Shown here one piece after another: positions 60,470-64,000 of a stretch of 64,000 bases of DNA; the first letter of the stretch is position 1; every line of letters starts with the position of its first letter. This DNA comes from Allacma fusca (taxonomy: Eukaryota; Arthropoda; Collembola; Symphypleona; Sminthuridae): the NCBI GenBank assembly GCA_947179485.1, contig OX359248.1, forward strand, positions 3,613,501 to 3,677,500, in the 5' to 3' direction. The notes below the pieces were generated by a model that was not told the origin of the DNA, made no database searches, and saw only the letters and a list, made by a program, of their open reading frames with translations. Both the position numbers and the translations under genes were made by a program.

Positions 60470-61260
60470 GCCAGATTTTAATCAAAATTTAGCCAAAATT
60501 TATCCAAATTTTAACTAAATTTTAACCCAAAATGTAATGAATTTAAACTGCATTTTATTCAAATTTTAACCAAATTTCATCTAAAATTTAACCAAATTTC
60601 ATCTCAAATTTAACCAAATTTCATCTCAAATTTAACCAAATTTCATCTAAAATTTAACCTATTTTTATCCAAAATTTAACCTATTTTTTTCCAAAATTTA
60701 ACCTATTTTTTTCCAAAATTTAACCAACTTTTATCCAAAATTTAACCAACTTTTATCCAAATTATAGTCAAAATTTAAATAAAATTCAACCAATATTTAG
60801 CCAGAATTTAACCAATTTTTATCCAAAAATTTAACCTATTTTTATCTAAAATTTAACCAATTTTTATCCAAAAATTTAACCTATTTTTATCTAAAATTTA
60901 ACCAATTTTTATCCAAAATTTAACCAATTTTTATCCAAAATTTAACCTATTTTTATCTAAAATTTAACCTATTTTTATCCAAAATTTAACCTATTTTTAT
61001 CCAAAATTTAACCAAATTTCATCTAAAATTTAACCAAATTTCATCTAAAATTTAACCAATTTTTATCCAAAATTTAACCAACTTTTATCCAAAATTTAAC
61101 CAACTTTTATCCAAAATTTAACCAACTTTTATCCAAAATTTAACCAACTTTTATCCAAAATTTAACCAACTTTTATCCAAAATTTAACCAACTTTTATCC
61201 AAATTATAGTCAAAATTTAAATAAAATTCAACCAATATTTAGCCAGAATTTAACCAAATT
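60470..61260 (+). repeat. 22 bp satellite-like array AAAATTTAACCAACTTTTAT with a higher-order duplication
   Basis: About 35 units of roughly 22 bases (AAAATTTAACC(A/T)A(C/T)TTTTATCC) run without interruption. An irregular block beginning AAATTATAGTCAAAATTTAA occurs at 60759 and again, with its flanks, at 61201. This is an offset of 442 bases, close to 20 units. Very AT-rich, with stops in all frames. Confidence 0.95.
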
Positions 61261-61264
61261 GTTA

Positions 61265-62690
61265 CTTCGTGCTATTGTTTCAAATTTTGGATAACCTTAA
61301 ACTTGTGCTGAGTTTTAAAATTTCCGGCTTATTCCCGGTTTTTAAAAACCGGCCCTTAAATACTAATAGACTTTCCAGAGCTCCAATCAAACTTTGCTCT
61401 GGAAGCCTAGTGCTGGATGTAAGGATGAGATGAGGAGAAAAAATGATTTTTCCTGATCTGTCACCAGTAGGAATTACGTAGTGGAATAGTGATTGTCGAG
61501 GTTTTGAAGTAAAAATCTCAGTAAGAGAATGTCCGTTTTTTTTTTGCGGATGTTGGCCATCTCTTTCTCATGTGGAGTGTGTGAGTTGGAGTGAGTGGGT
61601 GTGCGAAAGAGAAGGGCAGGAGAAGGATTTGGCTGGGAAAGTACAAAAATTGGTCCACTTGTCTCTATCATGAAATGTCATCAAAAATAATACGCTCCTA
61701 TCAACTTTCTCTCGTGCCCGCGCCCGTGTGTGCGTGTATGTGTGTATGGGCAAGGAAGACAAGGGAAAGTTGGCTTTATTGGTCCGATTCAAAGTTATGC
61801 GTCATAAAACAGGAGATTCTTTTTATTTTCCCTGTTTTGTTCCTCCGTCTATCCTGCACACTGAGGACGAAGCCTAGTACTGTCAAAGGGGGAAAAGTGT
61901 ACAGAGAAATGTGTAGATTGAGGGAAGGGTATGTCCTAAGTCCCGAGTCCAGAACCCATGGCATTGTTAGTGGTCTTGTAATTTTATTCGGACTCCCATG
62001 TCCCACTGATTCTAAGTAAATTGTGAGCTCTGTCATGGGAGGACGATTCAGTTTCAAGTAATGATTCTTGTATTCTCCCTACTACGATCTCCTTCAAGCT
62101 CGGACAGCTCTCCTCCGAGAAATCTTTCCCAAACCCCTTAGCATCTTTTTTCCCTCCAATTTACTCATTTTAATAGCAGTACTACGGTTACAATTTTCAA
62201 GCTTTTGATGATCAGATGCAGTGTGCTCTCGTGGGATAGGCACTCGTCCAAGCAGCATAACACTACAATCACGACATGCTGTTGTAATGGTTTCCAAATA
62301 TGAATGCAATATTTCTTGTCAGAGGTATCTCATAATAGGAGTAGCTGTAGGTAATTTTTAATGCTGGCTTTATTATTACGAAACTTAATACGACAGGCTC
62401 ATTTCCCATGCTAATTCCTCATGTTTTAAGGGTTATTTCTAGGACAAGTCAAATCAATAATTTAAAAAAAAAGTTATTTGAAGACTCAATCAATTAAATT
62501 ACTGGGAAACCCTACGAGGCCAAATTATTTAGTACGGGCCTCTTTAATTCTCCTGGCCATTGAAACCTTTGGTAGAAACCATATTGGATCTGTGTATTAT
62601 TCCTTACGGACCTTTTGAATTTATTGGCAATTATTTCTTTTTAAAAACCATTTGAGGCTCAAGTATTATTTTAAGGGGTATTTTAATTAT
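61265..62690. other. intergenic sequence, no supported gene
   Basis: Ordinary AT-rich sequence with a GT/GC-rich dinucleotide patch near 61715-61747. A 142-codon plus-strand open frame (61591-62019) has no recognisable domain and reads through this low-complexity patch. Confidence 0.45.
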
Positions 62691-64000
62691 TCTTTAAAAT
62701 GTGTCTTTTAAATGTGCCTTTTAAATGTGTTTTTTAAATGTGCCTTTAAAATGTGTTTTTTAAATGTGCCTTTTAAATGTGTTTTTTAAATGTGCCTTTA
62801 AAATGTGTTTTTTAAATGTGCCTTTAAAATGTATTTTTTAAATGTGTCTTTAAAATGTGTTTTTAAATGTGCCTTTAAAATTGTGTTTAAAATGTGTCGT
62901 TGAAATTTATTTTTTGAGGCCTTTACAGTTCTTTGGCCTCTTGTACTCTTGTCTGGGTTATAGTAACATTACTCAAATTTCTGCAGACCAATCAGCCATT
63001 TAAAAACCCTCTGAGGCCCATGCAATTATTTTTTTCTGACCAGGAGCCCCTTTGAGTAATTATTTAGGTTAAAATATTTGTAGGGTTTCAAGTAATTCTG
63101 TAAGATCCGCTTTGTCACAAAGGCCTCATAATGATATTTATGTTATAATATAAAACCTGGGATGCACCCCGTAATATCTTTGGGAACTTCCTCAAGGGTT
63201 TATTTGCAAAATTAAAAGAGGGGATTGTGAAGCTTGGAAAGATGCACAAAGGGAATTGGATTTGGAAGCGCAAAAAGGTACAAAGGGCTATGAGGTCTCA
63301 TGCGTAGGAAAATTACATTGAATTGACATGTGTGCGTAATGTGTGCTCAATGCAGACGTGCCGTGCTGTAGCCTCAACTGTATGTTTCCCCCTTATAAGG
63401 GATCATTTACACATCTCCTCATCAGATCTCTAGAGTCTTGAGTTTATGAAAGAATCCCTTATAAAAGCACATCTATAAGAGCAAAAATATTTGAACACCT
63501 TCCCATTAAGTCCTAAACTGTTTTTTATCTTGGAAAATCTTGATTTTACAGAAGATCTTTGCTCCTTTTAGAACTACTCTAAAAAATATACACCGACTCA
63601 TGACCGGCACACTCCGTCCGTAAAACCATTTGAAGATCTTTGAGGCCCATGGGTTTCTATCAGGCTGCTTTATTTCAACAACAATGACTATATACGCCCA
63701 ATTTGAAAAACCACTTGAAATTTATTGAGGCCAATGTACTTTTTTTTATGGGCCTCTTCCTGTGTTTGCTAACGTATTTACAAAAAACACGGAATCTATT
63801 GAGGCCTATATACAATTACTTGTTACAAGGGCCTCTCCCAAAATTCTGAGACCAGAGAGAGAGGGGAGAAAAACCATGGGATTGTTTTGAGGCCTTGTAC
63901 TTCTTCCAGGCCCCTTCTAAAAATCCGAATCACCTGAATGGGAACCCATAATTAAAATTATATGTACAAGGCCCCCTTCCATATCAATTCCCTACATATG
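62500..64000. repeat. degenerate 75-90 bp repeat with GAGGCC core, continuing past the window end
   Basis: GAGGCC occurs at 62517, 62916, 63013, 63642, 63727, 63801 and 63889. It usually sits in a frame of AAAAACCA(T/C)TTGA before it and ATGTACTT...GGGCCTCT after it. The last four copies are 74-88 bases apart. The 13/26 bp array lies inside this stretch. Strongly decayed; no coding content. Confidence 0.5.
62695..62905 (+). repeat. 13/26 bp array, TTTAAATGTG(C/T)CTTT
   Basis: Alternating 13-base half-units AAATGTGCCTTTT and AAATGTGTTTTTT give a 26-base higher unit repeated about eight times, with slippage in the T runs. Confidence 0.94.

Noticed and set aside
61591-62019. 142-codon plus-strand open frame
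   Set aside because: No recognised domain; partly driven by a GT-rich patch; an equally long frame lies on the opposite strand.
1-64000. tRNA genes, rRNA genes, CRISPR arrays, bacterial-type operons
   Set aside because: No paired A/B boxes with a cloverleaf, no rRNA-like sequence and no regularly spaced direct repeats with unique spacers were seen; the sequence is eukaryotic in character.

Overview
This is AT-rich eukaryotic DNA (roughly 37-38% GC by eye) from an invertebrate, most likely an arthropod. It has long introns, many dinucleotide microsatellites, many divergent short-unit tandem arrays and very few coding bases. There are no operons, ribosome binding sites or tRNA/rRNA genes that I can recognise. 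The arthropod call rests on the one clear gene, a member of the Dpr (defective proboscis extension response) family of two-immunoglobulin-domain neuronal surface proteins. The exact species cannot be read from the window; a springtail or another non-dipteran arthropod would fit.

The Dpr gene lies on the + strand and covers the first half of the window. Six coding exons join in frame: 834-1135, 6601-6702, 23291-23399, 23591-23709, 23870-24035 and 32312-32538. Intron phases are 0, 0, 1, 0, 1 after the first phase-1 acceptor. They encode 340 residues: a Ser/Thr-rich linker, Ig1 (Cys90, Trp103, Cys153), Ig2 (Cys194, Trp208, Cys249), the family's Ala-Ala-Met-Gln-His-Gly juxtamembrane motif and a hydrophobic C-terminal segment. 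The signal-peptide exon must lie left of the window. A 99-base, phase 1-1 candidate cassette exon sits at 24658-24756, in the intron between the last Ig2 exon and the last coding exon. By memory of the motifs (RRKDYHLLTVG, QVSTHPP, VVEARAEI, FWY...MINYD) the gene is closest to dpr12, but this needs a database search.

The introns and all of 32.5-64 kb hold no gene I can call with confidence. They contain about a dozen degenerate minisatellite arrays. One family is built on a G(A/T)GAAAG core with 10-12 bp units (9.9, 26.6, 35.3, 45.0 and 53.1 kb). The other is built on TCAAG/AGGTCA-type words with 18-48 bp units (15.7, 19.4, 25.5, 51.4, 54.5 and 58.8 kb). There is also a 22 bp TTTAACCAA array with a higher-order duplication (60.5-61.26 kb), a 13/26 bp array (62.7-62.9 kb) and a degenerate GAGGCC-containing repeat running off the right end. 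A 186 bp TA-flanked inverted-repeat element (MITE) is at 45654-45839.

The most unusual signal is the 8-mer GGAGAAAG/CTTTCTCC. It is scattered through the whole window on both strands, far above chance, and matches the core of the 10-12 bp arrays.
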